Source: an uncultured Pelagibacteraceae bacterium
GTDB taxonomy: Bacteria; Pseudomonadota; Alphaproteobacteria; Pelagibacterales; Pelagibacteraceae
Assembly: GCA_913050185.1 (NCBI GenBank)
Contig: CAJXBA010000007.1
Span: forward strand, 1-50,169
Length of the DNA stretch: 50,169 nt
Reading direction: 5' to 3'
Shown here: positions 31,608-41,948 of the stretch, piece by piece
Layout of the letters: every line of letters begins with the position of its first letter
How positions within the stretch are numbered: the stretch's first letter is position 1
Made by a program: the position numbers and the translations under genes
The notes under the pieces: model-generated
The model's database searches: none
What the model was told of the DNA's origin: nothing
Seen by the model: only the letters and a program-made list of their open reading frames with translations

Positions 31608-32917
31608 TACGGTAAGGAAATTATTACCCTAAGACCGTTTAAAGAACTTTTTTCTAGAGAAATATTTCCCCCGTGTGAACGAATGATATCGTTAGCAATT
31701 GACAAACCCAATCCGACCCCCAATTTATTTTGACCTCGACTTTTGTCAATTCTATAAAAATGTTTTAATACATTTTGGTATTCACTTTCATGGATGCCGG
31801 GTCCATCATCATCAATCAGTATCAATATATTATTCATCATTTTTTTTGTAAAAATTTCAGTTGTTTTTCCATAGGCTAACGCGTTGTCTATTAAATTAGC
31901 TAAACATCTTTTTATTGAACCTGGGCGAATGTTAATTTTCGGACATTCTTCGAGAAATAATTTAATTTGTTTTTCTTCGTATTTTTTTGTTACATCTCTG
32001 ATTAGATGACTGATATTCATTAATTCTGTTTTTTCATTTTTTTGATAACGAGAAAATTCTAGATACTCGTTGAGCATTCGCTCCATTTCTTTGATATCTT
32101 CACCCATTTTTTTTGCTAAGTCTTGTTGTTTTAACATGGCTAATTGTAGTTTTAGTCGTGTCAATGGGGTTCTTAAATCATGACTTATTCCAGACAACAT
32201 TTCTGACCTTTGGTTTAGGTGAACTGTGATTCTCTTTCTCATTCTGTCGAATTCATAACCGGCTTGTCTTATCTCTAATGCACCAGATGGCCAAAATCCC
32301 CTAGTTGATTCTCCTTTGCCAAATTTCTTAGCTGCTTTTGCTAAATTTACAATAGGTCGAGTTTGATTTTTCAAAAAAATTATAGCAATGAGTATTAGTA
32401 AAAGACCAGGCAAAGTTATCCATAGTGCAAAGATTCGTGCTGATGAAGGTGCAATTTTATATTTAGGGAAAAATACTTGCAGTATTTCATTTTTATATTT
32501 GATTCTCAAATCTACCAGTTCTTTATATGTTGTTGTATCAAACCAATATGAATTTTGAAAAATTGGTTTTAATTCACGTCTTAAACTTCTGTCCATTGGA
32601 CTGAACCATCTTTCTGTTTTTCTTTTGGGTAAAATTTCATTTTTTTTTAACATGACAACAAAATCGAAATTTTTATTATATAAATCAATGACGGCTTGTT
32701 GGTTAATTTCTTGTTGGAAAAGATCAAACATAGTCTGAACTTCACTAGTTAGAGATCGAGTCATTCCTTTATTTGCTTTTATCCAAAGACTGTCGAAGAA
32801 AACGATTGTAATAATTATTTGTAACAAAATTATTGGGGCCGCTACTATTATTAGCGATCTATAGAAAAGTCTTTTTGGTAAAATTCTTTTGAAAAATTTA
32901 TTCAATCCATAAAACAT
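31604..32917 (-). CDS. Sensor histidine kinase, EnvZ-like
   Basis: A 437-residue membrane sensor kinase. TM1 is about 19-41 and TM2 about 162-183, enclosing a periplasmic domain of about 120 residues. HAMP follows (184-236), then the DHp domain with phospho-acceptor H246 in GISHDLRTPLTR, an N-box LANLIDNALAYGK, DDDGPGI and GLGLSIANDI. The ATG at 32917 is preferred; a longer frame to 32971 would add 18 residues inside the regulator gene and before the natural start MFYGLNKFFKR. It is the last gene of a MarR-regulator-kinase unit. The signal sensed is unknown. Confidence 0.93.
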   Translation of the reverse strand: MFYGLNKFFKRILPKRLFYRSLIIVAAPIILLQIIITIVFFDSLWIKANKGMTRSLTSEVQTMFDLFQQEINQQAVIDLYNKNFDFVVMLKKNEILPKRKTERWFSPMDRSLRRELKPIFQNSYWFDTTTYKELVDLRIKYKNEILQVFFPKYKIAPSSARIFALWITLPGLLLILIAIIFLKNQTRPIVNLAKAAKKFGKGESTRGFWPSGALEIRQAGYEFDRMRKRITVHLNQRSEMLSGISHDLRTPLTRLKLQLAMLKQQDLAKKMGEDIKEMERMLNEYLEFSRYQKNEKTELMNISHLIRDVTKKYEEKQIKLFLEECPKINIRPGSIKRCLANLIDNALAYGKTTEIFTKKMMNNILILIDDDGPGIHESEYQNVLKHFYRIDKSRGQNKLGVGLGLSIANDIIRSHGGNISLEKSSLNGLRVIISLPY

Positions 32918-33575
32918 AACCGGACCCCCTGATCGTTTGCAAATATTTTGGATTTTTTGGTTGAGACTCAATTTTTTGTCTTAGTCTTGTGATCATTACA
33001 TCTATGGTTCGCTCTTTTGAAATTTTAATAATTTTGCCAATTTCCTCTCTAGAAAAAATTCTTCCTGGAGATCCGAGCATCTTTTCCAAAATTTTTTTTT
33101 CCTGAGGATTTATTTTTATAGTTTCATTATTTCTTTTAACATTTAATTTTTTTAAATTAACTAATGTATTGCCGACATATACTTCTTCCGGTATTTCAAA
33201 CATTTTTGTTTTACTCAAAATATTTTTTATCCTCAACAGAAGTTCCTTTGGTTCAAAAGGTTTTCCAAGGTAATCATCGGCCCCCAATTCCAATCCTTTG
33301 ATTCTATCTTGAATTTCTCCTTTTGCGGTCAAAAGAATTATTGGCGTCGAATTATTTTTTTTTAAATATTTTGTTAAAGATAAACCACTTTCTCCTGGCA
33401 TCATAATGTCTAATACAAGTATGTCAAATTTTATAATTTCTATTTTTTTTTTAGCTTCAACCACATCTTTTGCTGTTGTAACTAAAAAGTGATTTTCTTC
33501 GAGATATTGTTTTACCAATTCTCTAATTCTATCATCATCATCGACAACTAGTATATGAAAAACATTTTTATTCAT
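32898..33575 (-). CDS. petR: OmpR-family response regulator (PetR-like)
   Basis: A 225-residue two-domain regulator. The receiver has acids D11-D14, phospho-acceptor D56 (LVLDIMMPGESG), and the conserved T/K sites (ILLTAKG, GKPFEPKELLLRI). The C-terminal winged-helix DNA-binding domain contains SREEIGKIIKISKERTIDVMITRLRQKIE and ends GSGYVLWIE. It overlaps the MarR stop by eight bases and the kinase start by 20. A MarR gene plus OmpR-type regulator is the petP-petR arrangement known from Rhodobacter, where it is next to the bc1 operon. Here petABC is 8 kb away, so the pet role is inference. Confidence 0.88.
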   Translation of the reverse strand: MNKNVFHILVVDDDDRIRELVKQYLEENHFLVTTAKDVVEAKKKIEIIKFDILVLDIMMPGESGLSLTKYLKKNNSTPIILLTAKGEIQDRIKGLELGADDYLGKPFEPKELLLRIKNILSKTKMFEIPEEVYVGNTLVNLKKLNVKRNNETIKINPQEKKILEKMLGSPGRIFSREEIGKIIKISKERTIDVMITRLRQKIESQPKNPKYLQTIRGSGYVLWIE

Positions 33576-34005
33576 TGATGATTTTACTCAAAACATTTTT
33601 AAACTTAAGCACCGAATCTGAGTCTAGATTTTTAAGGGCATTATGAATTCTTTTTTTTTGTTCTAAAAAAATTTCATTAAAAAGTTTTTTCCCTTTTTCG
33701 TTTAAAAAGATATGCCTTTGTCTTGAATCTATTTCTCCTTTTTTTACTATAATGGATTTATTTTTGATTAGGTCTCTTAAAACTCTATTCAAGCTTTGTT
33801 TAGTAATTTTTAGCTTATTTAAAAGACCCGAAATGGTTATTCCTTCATATCTTTCAATTAAGTGTATTGCTCTATGATGAGCTGTTCCGAAAGAATATTT
33901 CTTCAAAATTTTTTTTGGATCTGAATAAGTTTCCCTATAGGCATAAAAAATTTGCTCTATGAAATCTTTTATGTGGTCATCTTTTAAATATAACAAGTTT
34001 TTCAT
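33568..34005 (-). CDS. MarR-family transcription regulator (PetP-like)
   Basis: A 145-residue winged-helix regulator with a basic recognition helix region (TISGLLNKLKITKQSLNRVLRDLIKNKSI) and the wing (KKGEIDSRQRHIFLNEKGKKLF). The DxR motif of MarR wings appears as DSRQR. Its ATG is at 34005, transcribed divergently from ilvE across a 91-base gap that holds an inverted repeat suitable for a MarR dimer. It is first in the unit with the response regulator and kinase, and so resembles PetP of Rhodobacter. Ligand and targets are not known. Confidence 0.88.
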   Translation of the reverse strand: MKNLLYLKDDHIKDFIEQIFYAYRETYSDPKKILKKYSFGTAHHRAIHLIERYEGITISGLLNKLKITKQSLNRVLRDLIKNKSIIVKKGEIDSRQRHIFLNEKGKKLFNEIFLEQKKRIHNALKNLDSDSVLKFKNVLSKIINE

Positions 34006-34027
34006 AATCTATTTTGGGTCAGTTATA

Positions 34028-34056
34028 TTGACATATCTAACTAAGATAGATACTTT
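34028..34056 (+). promoter_or_regulatory. Possible ilvE promoter with an inverted repeat in the spacer
   Basis: TTGACA (34028-34033, full -35 consensus) is followed after 17 bases by the weak -10 TACTTT (34051-34056). The spacer starts with TATCT-AACTA-AGATA (34034-34048), a 5-base-arm inverted repeat. It could be an operator for the divergent MarR gene product. The weak -10 would suit a regulated promoter. Repeats this short are common by chance in AT-rich DNA. Confidence 0.35.
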
Positions 34057-34096
34057 TTTGCACAGAATAAATCAATTAAGATTAATAGATTTTTTT

Positions 34097-34984
34097 ATGG
34101 AACCAATACCTTTTGATAAAAGATCGGGAAAAATTTGGTTTAATGGAGAACCAGTAAATTGGAATGATGTAAAAATTCATGTTTTAAGTCATGGCTTACA
34201 CTATGCCAGCTGTGTTTTTGAAGGCGAAAGAGTTTATGATGGCGAGATATTTAAACTCGAGGAACATACAGAAAGATTGTTTCACTCAGCTTCCAGACTA
34301 GATTTTAGAATTTCATACAATCAAGAGTTAATAAACAAAGCTTGTAAAGAAATTGTTACAATTCAGAAAGTTAAAAATGGATATGTTAGACCAGTAGCTT
34401 GGAGAGGAAGCGAAATGATGGCAATTTCAGCTCAGCAAACAAAAATTCATGTAGCTATTGCTGCCTGGGAGTGGGGATCATATTTCGATCCTAATCTTAA
34501 ACTTAGGGGAATAAAATTAAATATTTCTAAGTGGAAAAGACCAGCACCAGATACAATTCCTTGGGATACTAAATCCTCAGGATTATATATGATTTGCACA
34601 CTGTCTAAACATGAGGCAGAAAGAAAAGGTTTTACCGATTCATTGATGCTTGATCATCAAGGTAATATAGCAGAAACGACAGGTGCAAATATTTTCTTCA
34701 AGAATAATGACAATGAATTGCATACACCAATTCCAGATTCTTTTTTAAATGGAATAACCAGAAGGTGTGTTATTGAAATCGCTAAATCAAAAAATATTAA
34801 AATTATAGAAAGAAAGATTAAACCTGATGAGTTGTCAAAATTTAGAGGCTGCTTTTTAACTGGTACTGCAACTGAAGTTACACCCGTTTCACAAATTAAT
34901 AATTATAAGTTTGAAGTCTGTAATGTAATAAAAGATTTGTCTGAAAGTTACCAAGCTTTAGTAAGAAAAAAGCCTGCCGCCTAA
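34097..34984 (+). CDS. ilvE: Branched-chain amino acid aminotransferase
   Basis: A 295-residue fold-type IV PLP enzyme that does the last step of valine, leucine and isoleucine synthesis. The PLP lysine is K159 (PWDTKSSGLYM). Other blocks are GLHYASCVFEGERVYDG, RPVAWRGSE, and ETTGANIFF followed by FLTGTATEVTPV. The start is set at 34097 (MEPIPFDKRSGKIWFNGE). The frame is open further upstream to 33959, but that would run through the promoter region and the MarR gene. The gene is divergent from the MarR-regulator-kinase unit. Confidence 0.95.
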   Translation: MEPIPFDKRSGKIWFNGEPVNWNDVKIHVLSHGLHYASCVFEGERVYDGEIFKLEEHTERLFHSASRLDFRISYNQELINKACKEIVTIQKVKNGYVRPVAWRGSEMMAISAQQTKIHVAIAAWEWGSYFDPNLKLRGIKLNISKWKRPAPDTIPWDTKSSGLYMICTLSKHEAERKGFTDSLMLDHQGNIAETTGANIFFKNNDNELHTPIPDSFLNGITRRCVIEIAKSKNIKIIERKIKPDELSKFRGCFLTGTATEVTPVSQINNYKFEVCNVIKDLSESYQALVRKKPAA

Positions 34985-34995
34985 CAGTTCTAATT

Positions 34996-35565
34996 TTAAT
35001 CGATAGCATGGCCTATTCCTTTTTTTACGTAATCATAGCCAGTGTAAAGTGTAAGGAAAGCGGACATCCATAATAAAAAAATCCCAATTGAATGGGCATT
35101 ATAATCTTCAAAATTAACAAGCTTATTTCCGCTTTCTCCCGTAAGCAAAATTGCAATTGCACACATCTGTAAAAACGTTTTAAATTTGGCTAAACTACTT
35201 ACCGGCATGCTAACTTGAACTTTAGCTAAATATTCTCTTAATCCCGAAATCAATATTTCTCTTATTAAAATAATTATGGCAGCAATTACCTCGTAATTCA
35301 TTATAGTTCCATTCATCACCAAGAGAATCAAGGCAGTGGCAACAATAATTTTATCAGCAATGGGGTCTAAAAGCTCTCCTAGTTTTGATTCCTCTTTATA
35401 AAGTCTGGCTAATAAACCGTCCAAAAAATCCGTAAAACTTGCCAATAAAAATATAAAAAAAGGTATCCAATCACCTAAAGCTCCAGGTAAATAAAAAGTT
35501 AATATGAAAATTGGAACTAAAATGATTCTTCCGATTGTTAAAATATTTGGTATTTTTAATCTCAT
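34996..35565 (-). CDS. pgsA: CDP-diacylglycerol-glycerol-3-phosphate 3-phosphatidyltransferase
   Basis: A 189-residue membrane enzyme that makes phosphatidylglycerophosphate for phosphatidylglycerol and cardiolipin. The CDP-alcohol phosphotransferase motif D-x2-D-G-x2-A-R-x8-G-x3-D-x3-D is complete (D46, D49, G50, A53, R54, G63, D67, D71). About five hydrophobic helices are seen. It is nine bases after the uvrC stop; uvrC-pgsA adjacency is widespread in Proteobacteria. Confidence 0.95.
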   Translation of the reverse strand: MRLKIPNILTIGRIILVPIFILTFYLPGALGDWIPFFIFLLASFTDFLDGLLARLYKEESKLGELLDPIADKIIVATALILLVMNGTIMNYEVIAAIIILIREILISGLREYLAKVQVSMPVSSLAKFKTFLQMCAIAILLTGESGNKLVNFEDYNAHSIGIFLLWMSAFLTLYTGYDYVKKGIGHAID

Positions 35566-35574
35566 ATATTTTTT

Positions 35575-37416
35575 CTAGCTATGAAAAAAATCATGTATTT
35601 TTTTTGCCACAGAAGTTTCTATACCTTCTATCCTTTTTAAATCATCAAAACTAGCTGATTCAACAGCCTTAGCAGATCCAAAATAATTTAACAAAGCTCT
35701 TTTTCTTGTTCTACCAATTCCATTTATTTGATCTAACAAAGATTTTGTTAAATTTTTGTTTCTTTTCATTCTGTGGCTACTTACAGCAAACCTATGAGAC
35801 TCATCTCTCAGTCTTTGGAGAAAAAATAGCAAAGGTTCTCTTTTACTTAATTTAATAGCACTAGTTTTATGAAAAAAGGTTTCATCACCCTTATTTCTGT
35901 TTTTTCCTTTTGCAATAGCTATTATAGGAATGTCATGAAAACCAAGTTCATCTAATATTTTTCTTCCCACTGAATATTGGCCCTTGCCACCATCAATAAT
36001 TACCAAGTCAGGAATTACGACATCCGTCTGTTTTTTACTTTTAATAATTTTTGAAAATCTTCTTTCAAAGACCTCTTTTAGCATTCCATAATCGTCTCCA
36101 GCATTTAGTTCTTTATTTTTAATATTGAATTTTCTGTATTGCTTTTTAATAAAGCCTTCCGATCCGAATGTAATTAATGCGCCAATGGAATTGGTTCCCT
36201 GAATATGACTGTTGTCAAACACTTCGATTGTTCTTGGTGAGATATCTAGTTTAAATTTATCAGCAATTTTATTTAAAAGTTTATTATTGGTTTCTGATTC
36301 AAAAATTTTTCTGATTAAAGCTTCTTTTGCATTTTTTTCAGCCATCATAGATAATTTTAAAGCACTTCCTTTTGTAGGAATTTTTATAGATATAAATTTT
36401 TCTTCTTTTTTTCCCAGAGCAAATTTAATTAAGTTTAAATCTTTAATTTCTTTGTTGATTAGAATTTCAGAAGGTACATTTTTATTTTCATAAAATTGAA
36501 CAATGAATGAAGCCAAAACCTCTTCTGCAGTATGAGATTTATCGTGGAAAGGAAAATAAGATTGATTACCCCAATTTTGTTTAGATCTGTAAAAAAATAC
36601 CTGAACGCAACTTTTTTCGGCTTCTTGCGCAATGGAAATAACATCAGCATTATCAAGATTTGCAGAACTTATACTTTGTGAAGATTGAATTTGAGCTAGT
36701 GCTTTTATTCTATCTCTTAAAATGGCAGCTTTTTCATAATCCATTTTTTCACTACTTTTTTCCATTTCCACCGATAGTTTTTTTTGAATATTTTTTGATT
36801 TTCCAGAAAGAAATAATATCGTGTCCGATACAAGTTTAGAGTACTCAGTTTTACTTAAGTAATTTACACAAGGCGCTGAACATCTTTTAATTTGATAAAG
36901 AATGCAGGGTCTGTCTCTATTTTTAAAAACGGAGTCATTGCATACTCTTAACAAAAATACCTTTTGTAAAATTTTTATAGTCCAATTAGCAGATCCAGCA
37001 GAGGCAAACGGGCCAAAATAATAACCATTTTTATTTTTCTTCCCTCTATGTTTGGACAATTGAGGCCAGTCACAATCTTTTTCTATAATAATGTAAGGAA
37101 AAGATTTGTCATCTCTCAGGAGGATATTAAATTTAGGTTTAAATTTTTTAATAAGATTTGCTTCTAAAAGCAAAGCTTCGGCTTCGCTATCCGTTGTTAC
37201 TATTTCTAAATTGTTTGTTAAAGCTAACATTCTTTCCGTACGCATAGGATGTTTTCTGTCTAGGACATAGCTTTTTAATCGATTTGGAAGATTTTTAGCT
37301 TTACCGACATAGAGCACTTGATCTTTTTTATCAAGCATTCTGTACACCCCAGGACTGTTAGAAACTAAAGGTATTTTTTTTCTAATTAATTCTTTTCCAA
37401 AATCAAGATTCCTCAT
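35575..37416 (-). CDS. uvrC: Excinuclease ABC subunit C
   Basis: A 613-residue nuclease of nucleotide excision repair. The N-terminal GIY-YIG domain is seen as [21 protein letters not shown] (about 23-43). A cysteine-bearing segment with [16 protein letters not shown] follows, then a UVR motif around [20 protein letters not shown]. The RNase H-like nuclease domain begins [12 protein letters not shown] and holds VIIDGGKGQ, and the C-terminal helix-hairpin-helix pair is [18 protein letters not shown]. It overlaps the folB-like stop by 14 bases. Its partner uvrB lies about 1.1 kb upstream in the same direction. Confidence 0.97.
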   Translation of the reverse strand: MRNLDFGKELIRKKIPLVSNSPGVYRMLDKKDQVLYVGKAKNLPNRLKSYVLDRKHPMRTERMLALTNNLEIVTTDSEAEALLLEANLIKKFKPKFNILLRDDKSFPYIIIEKDCDWPQLSKHRGKKNKNGYYFGPFASAGSANWTIKILQKVFLLRVCNDSVFKNRDRPCILYQIKRCSAPCVNYLSKTEYSKLVSDTILFLSGKSKNIQKKLSVEMEKSSEKMDYEKAAILRDRIKALAQIQSSQSISSANLDNADVISIAQEAEKSCVQVFFYRSKQNWGNQSYFPFHDKSHTAEEVLASFIVQFYENKNVPSEILINKEIKDLNLIKFALGKKEEKFISIKIPTKGSALKLSMMAEKNAKEALIRKIFESETNNKLLNKIADKFKLDISPRTIEVFDNSHIQGTNSIGALITFGSEGFIKKQYRKFNIKNKELNAGDDYGMLKEVFERRFSKIIKSKKQTDVVIPDLVIIDGGKGQYSVGRKILDELGFHDIPIIAIAKGKNRNKGDETFFHKTSAIKLSKREPLLFFLQRLRDESHRFAVSSHRMKRNKNLTKSLLDQINGIGRTRKRALLNYFGSAKAVESASFDDLKRIEGIETSVAKKIHDFFHS

Positions 37417-37831
37417 AATCTTTTCTTGTTTTAAAAACTTCTACTCCAACCGATTTAGCATTCTTGATTGCTTCAGGTTTTTCTATTTTAATTGTTACTG
37501 AGTTTATTCTTTTATCTTCAAATATTTCTTTAAAAGAATCTTCGACTAAACTTTCTAGAAAATTATATTTCTTATTCTTTGCTAAATTTTCTAATTTATT
37601 TGCAATTTTTTCGTAGTCTACTATACTTTTTATGTCTTTTTCATTGGGAGTGGTACTTTGATTAACATCCAAAGCTATATTGAATTTTATTTTTTGTTTT
37701 TTTATTTTTTCATGTTCGTGAATACCTATTATTTCTTCTATAATAAAATCTTTAATAAATACGGTTCTTTTAATTGAACTTTTGCTTTTTGCAGGTTTTA
37801 ATTCTAAAATTTTAAAATTATTCTTTTTCAT
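37403..37831 (-). CDS. folB: Dihydroneopterin aldolase-like protein (FolB family)
   Basis: A 142-residue protein of the FolB/FolX T-fold. [21 protein letters not shown] corresponds to the family's first strand-helix block, [16 protein letters not shown] to the second, and [14 protein letters not shown] to the third with its conserved glutamate, followed by a strand ending [12 protein letters not shown]. Dihydroneopterin aldolase makes the pterin precursor of folate. It is more diverged than typical FolB, but the order of conserved blocks is right. The ATG at 37831 is preferred over a frame extension to 37867. It overlaps the SDR gene stop by 14 bases, linking the two. Confidence 0.82.
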   Translation of the reverse strand: MKKNNFKILELKPAKSKSSIKRTVFIKDFIIEEIIGIHEHEKIKKQKIKFNIALDVNQSTTPNEKDIKSIVDYEKIANKLENLAKNKKYNFLESLVEDSFKEIFEDKRINSVTIKIEKPEAIKNAKSVGVEVFKTRKDYEES

Positions 37832-38567
37832 TTTTCTTATTCCACGATAAATTTTGACCACTATCAACAGCTATAATTTGACCTGTAACAGAATTATTAT
37901 TGATCAAAAATTCAACGGTATCACAAATATCTTCTAATCGGACTGATTTTTTAAGAAGTGTGGATTTGACTTGATTATTAAAATGCTTATCCGTTTGTCT
38001 TTTACTTTTTATTATCGGACCTGGTGCAATAGCATTAACCTTTATATTTGGTTCTAATCGCATTGCCATGGTTTCCGTTAAAGTTTGTAGACCACTTTTG
38101 CTAATCGTATATGACATAAAAAAAGGAGTAAGATTAAATATTTTTTGATCAATAATATTGATTATATTGGATACAGTTTTTTTTGGAGCTTGTTTTGCAA
38201 ATTTCTTAGTCAGAATAGCAGGTGCAAGAAGATTAATATTTAAATGATCGTTCCAACTTTTAGTTGTGAAATTAGCAATATCATCTTTTTCAAATAACGC
38301 AGCATTGTTTATGAGACAATCAATAGTACCAAGTTTCTTTTTTGCTAAGTTTACGATTTTTTCAACTTGTTTTGGATCTTTTAGATCAGCTTTGATCAAA
38401 GCTACTTTTACCCAGTTTTGTTCTATGATTTTTTTTAATTCTTTAGCTTTTGATGATGATTTAAAATAATGGAGAGCAATATTCCATCCTCTTTCAGCAA
38501 AATGTAGAGCTATAGCTTTACCCACTCTTGTTGCTGCACCGGTAATTAATAAATTTTTATTTTTCAT
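37818..38567 (-). CDS. Short-chain dehydrogenase, possible pterin/folate reductase (FolM/PTR1-like)
   Basis: A 249-residue SDR. The nucleotide loop is [12 protein letters not shown], with arginine in place of the middle glycine, as in PTR1 and FolM (TGxxxRxG), which suggests [15 protein letters not shown] and the catalytic YTISKSG are present. The usual catalytic serine position reads IIDQK, with aspartate, again as in PTR1/FolM. Its stop overlaps the folB-like gene, supporting a role in reducing dihydropterin or dihydrofolate. That role is inference; other SDR substrates are possible. It overlaps uvrB by four bases. Confidence 0.85.
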   Translation of the reverse strand: MKNKNLLITGAATRVGKAIALHFAERGWNIALHYFKSSSKAKELKKIIEQNWVKVALIKADLKDPKQVEKIVNLAKKKLGTIDCLINNAALFEKDDIANFTTKSWNDHLNINLLAPAILTKKFAKQAPKKTVSNIINIIDQKIFNLTPFFMSYTISKSGLQTLTETMAMRLEPNIKVNAIAPGPIIKSKRQTDKHFNNQVKSTLLKKSVRLEDICDTVEFLINNNSVTGQIIAVDSGQNLSWNKKNEKE

Positions 38568-40714
38568 CTTTTTTTTCTTGGTTGTGTCCCAGGTTTATCT
38601 TGGGTTGACCTTCCTTCAGGATAAATTTTATTTTGAAGTTTAGATTGCCTTATTTTTGGGTTAATTCCGATCTCTAATTCGCTTGCTTCTAATTTTCTAA
38701 TTTCATCTCTAATTTTAGCGGCTTCTTCAAATTCGAGATTTTCAGCAGCTTCTTTCATTTTTTTCTTAAGAGACTTTAAATGCTTCTTTAAGTTGTGACC
38801 TATGGATATATCAACGTCAATTTTTGAGTAATCTTTTTCGTAAATACTTTCTAAAACATCCGTTATTCCTTTTTTAACTGATGTTGCGCTAATATTATTT
38901 TTTTTGTTATAGGTTAATTGTATTTTTCTTCTTCTATTTGTTTCTTCAATTGCCTTTTCAATGCTTTTAGTTTTTTTATCTGCATACAAGATCACTTTTC
39001 CTTCAATATTTCTTGCAGCTCTTCCTATTGTTTGAATTAAAGATCTTTCAGATCTTAGAAAACCTTCTTTGTCAGCATCTAGGATTGCAACCAAAGCACA
39101 CTCGGGAATATCTAGACCTTCCCTTAATAAATTGATTCCTACGAGAACATCAAAAACACCCATTCTTAAATCTCTCATAATTTCAATTCTTTCAAGGGTA
39201 TCTATGTCAGAATGCATATATCTAACTTTCACTCCATTTTCATGAAGGTATTCAGTTAAATCTTCTGCCATTTTTTTTGTTAAAGTTGTCACCAGTGATC
39301 TAAAATTTTTTTTGGTAACTTCTTTACATTCTGCCAAAAGATCATCCACCTGATTATTTGCTGGTCTGATTTGAACCTCGGGATCGCATAGGCCAGTGGG
39401 CCTTATAACTTGATCAACGAATTCTCCCGATGTTTGTTGAAGCTCCCATGGACCTGGAGTTGCGGAGACAAAAATAGTTTGTGTTCTCATGGCATCCCAT
39501 TCTTGGAATTTCAGCGGGCGGTTATCTACGCAGGAAGGCAATCTAAAACCATATTCAGACAAAGTTTTTTTTCTTGTGTGATCACCTTTGTACATTCCAT
39601 TTAATTGAGGAACTGTTACATGACATTCATCTACAAAAATTAGAGTATTATCCGGAAAATATTCAAAAAGGGTAGGAGGTGGCTCTCCAGGCTTTCTTCC
39701 GGTTAAAAATCTAGAATAATTTTCTATTCCAGCGCAAGTACCCGTGGCTTCTATCATTTCTAAATCAAAGTTGGTTCTTTCCTTTAATCTTTGGGCTTCC
39801 AAAAGTTTATTTTCTGACTTGTGTTTCTCTAATGTTATTTCTAATTCTTTTTTGATTTCCTTAATTGCTTGTTCGATAGTAGGTCTTGGAGTTATGTAAT
39901 GACTATTGGCATATAATTTAACCAAATTTATATCATTTGTTTTACTTCCCGTAAGAGGATCAAACTCCGCTATATTTTCTATTTTGTTTCCAAAAAGAGA
40001 AATTCTCCAAGCTCGATCTTCTAAATGGGAAGGAAAAATTTCTAAATTGTCCCCCCTAACCCTAAAAGTGCCTCGATAAAAATTTTGATCATTTCTTTTG
40101 TACTGAAGATTAACTAAAGTTTTTATAATTTGTTCACGATTATGTTCGTGACCTTTTTTTAAGCCCAAAGTCATTTTACTGTAAGATTCCACAGAACCTA
40201 AGCCATAAATACAAGAAACACTTGCAACTATTATAACATCGTCTCTTTCAAGAAGAGACCTCGTTGCTGAATGTCTCATTCGATCAATCTGCTCATTAAT
40301 TGATGCTTCTTTTTCTATGTATGTATCAGATTTCGGCACATAGGCTTCAGGCGTGTAATAATCATAGTAGGATACAAAATATTCCACAGCATTATTAGGA
40401 AAAAAAGTTTTCATTTCACCATACAACTGGGCAGCTAAAGTTTTATTTGGAGCAAGTATTAGAGCTGGTCTATTTAAAGCTTCAATTATTTTTGCCATTG
40501 AGAAAGTCTTACCTGAACCTGTAACGCCCAATAAAACTTGGTCATTTTTTTTGTTTTTTATTCCTGAAACAAGCTTTTTTATGGCTTTCGGTTGATCTCC
40601 AGCAGGTTTAAAATCGCTAACAGTGGATAGTTTAATTCCGCCTTCTAACTTTTTTCCAAATAAAAAATCTTTACTGATTGGATCAGATGATTTTTCTTGA
40701 TATGTATTTTGCAT
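38564..40714 (-). CDS. uvrB: Excinuclease ABC subunit B
   Basis: A 716-residue damage-verifying helicase-like subunit of nucleotide excision repair. Walker A is [13 protein letters not shown] (about 64-76). The beta-hairpin region follows ([20 protein letters not shown]), then DEC-type Walker [13 protein letters not shown], motif VI region TIGRAARN, and a C-terminal UVR motif [19 protein letters not shown] that binds UvrC. The ATG at 40714 is chosen; a longer TTG start at 40747 would overlap the aspartate aminotransferase start. It heads the uvrB-SDR-folB-uvrC-pgsA unit. The divergent gap to the aminotransferase is only 32 bases. Confidence 0.97.
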   Translation of the reverse strand: MQNTYQEKSSDPISKDFLFGKKLEGGIKLSTVSDFKPAGDQPKAIKKLVSGIKNKKNDQVLLGVTGSGKTFSMAKIIEALNRPALILAPNKTLAAQLYGEMKTFFPNNAVEYFVSYYDYYTPEAYVPKSDTYIEKEASINEQIDRMRHSATRSLLERDDVIIVASVSCIYGLGSVESYSKMTLGLKKGHEHNREQIIKTLVNLQYKRNDQNFYRGTFRVRGDNLEIFPSHLEDRAWRISLFGNKIENIAEFDPLTGSKTNDINLVKLYANSHYITPRPTIEQAIKEIKKELEITLEKHKSENKLLEAQRLKERTNFDLEMIEATGTCAGIENYSRFLTGRKPGEPPPTLFEYFPDNTLIFVDECHVTVPQLNGMYKGDHTRKKTLSEYGFRLPSCVDNRPLKFQEWDAMRTQTIFVSATPGPWELQQTSGEFVDQVIRPTGLCDPEVQIRPANNQVDDLLAECKEVTKKNFRSLVTTLTKKMAEDLTEYLHENGVKVRYMHSDIDTLERIEIMRDLRMGVFDVLVGINLLREGLDIPECALVAILDADKEGFLRSERSLIQTIGRAARNIEGKVILYADKKTKSIEKAIEETNRRRKIQLTYNKKNNISATSVKKGITDVLESIYEKDYSKIDVDISIGHNLKKHLKSLKKKMKEAAENLEFEEAAKIRDEIRKLEASELEIGINPKIRQSKLQNKIYPEGRSTQDKPGTQPRKKR

Positions 40715-40746
40715 AATTACTAATAATTTTTTATATATTAAAATCA

Positions 40747-41946
40747 ATGAGCATAGTTTCCAACTCTTTAAAAAGAATTAAGCCATCCCCTACCTTGGCA
40801 GTCACGCAAAAGGCCAGAGAATTAAAGGCTGCGGGCAAGGATGTAATTGGACTTGGTGCCGGTGAGCCGGATTTTGACACACCTAATAATGTTAAAAATG
40901 CTGCAATTGATGCAATTAATAGGGGAGACACAAAATACACGGCTGTTGATGGCACTCCAGCTTTGAAAAAAGCAATAGTAAATAAATTTAAAAGAGAAAA
41001 TAATTTAGATTATTTGCCAGAACAAATTTCAGTAGGCGCAGGTGGAAAACAAATTATTTTTAATGCTATCTTGGCAACAGTAAATCCTGGAGATGAAGTT
41101 ATTATTCCGGCTCCTTACTGGGTTTCCTATCCAGATATAGTTCTTTTGGCTGATGGCAAACCAAGAATAGTTAAATGTTCAGAAGAAAATAAATTTAAAA
41201 TTACACCCGAGGAATTAAAAAAAAATATTAATAATAAAACTAAATGGATAATAATAAATTCCCCATCAAATCCGACTGGATCTTGTTATACGAAGCAAGA
41301 ACTCGAAGCCTTAGGAGAAGTATTAAAGGAAAATAAAAATGTGTTTATTTTAAGCGACGATATTTACGAACATCTTATATATGGTGATTTTAAATTTTTT
41401 ACTATTGCTCAAATCAAAGAATTAAAAGATAGAACTCTTACAATGAATGGTGTCAGTAAATCTTATGCTATGACGGGTTGGAGGATAGGATATGGAGCTG
41501 GAATTACTGAAATAATAAAAGCGATGGCAAAATTACAATCTCAATCAACAACAAATCCATCATCCATAAGTCAAGCAGCAGCCATTGAAGCTCTGAATGG
41601 CACCCAAGATTTTATTTTAAAAAGAAACCAGTCTTTTAAAGAAAGAAGAGATTTTGTAGTAGAAGCATTAAATAAAATTGATGGCCTTTCTTGTTTGAAA
41701 CCTAATGGTGCTTTTTATGCGTTTCCTAATTGTTCAAGATTTTTTAATAAAAAAGACAAAACAGGGAAAAAAATTAAGAACGATTCAGACTTTGTTAGCG
41801 CTCTCTTAGAAACTTATCAAGTTGCTGTAGTACAGGGCTCCGCTTTTGGCTTGGAAGGATATTTTAGAATATCTTACGCAACTTCAATGGATAATCTTAA
41901 AAAAGCTTTGAATAGAATTTCTAACTTTTGCAAAAGTTTGGCTTAA
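40747..41946 (+). CDS. aspC: Aspartate aminotransferase, class I
   Basis: A 399-residue fold-type I PLP aminotransferase interconverting aspartate/2-oxoglutarate and oxaloacetate/glutamate. [12 protein letters not shown] is the N-terminal block of the Ib (AspAT) subgroup, SPSNPTG and [11 protein letters not shown] are cofactor-binding segments, and [16 protein letters not shown] includes the PLP lysine. The C-terminal arginine block is [12 protein letters not shown]. The subgroup often also accepts prephenate or aromatic amino acids. It starts with a 32-base gap from divergent uvrB and converges on trxB with two bases between stops. Confidence 0.93.
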   Translation: MSIVSNSLKRIKPSPTLAVTQKARELKAAGKDVIGLGAGEPDFDTPNNVKNAAIDAINRGDTKYTAVDGTPALKKAIVNKFKRENNLDYLPEQISVGAGGKQIIFNAILATVNPGDEVIIPAPYWVSYPDIVLLADGKPRIVKCSEENKFKITPEELKKNINNKTKWIIINSPSNPTGSCYTKQELEALGEVLKENKNVFILSDDIYEHLIYGDFKFFTIAQIKELKDRTLTMNGVSKSYAMTGWRIGYGAGITEIIKAMAKLQSQSTTNPSSISQAAAIEALNGTQDFILKRNQSFKERRDFVVEALNKIDGLSCLKPNGAFYAFPNCSRFFNKKDKTGKKIKNDSDFVSALLETYQVAVVQGSAFGLEGYFRISYATSMDNLKKALNRISNFCKSLA

Positions 41947-41948
41947 TT

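Noticed and set aside
33959-34096. Extended N-terminus of ilvE
   Set aside because: The added 46 residues overlap the MarR gene and the divergent promoter region and are not part of the aminotransferase fold.
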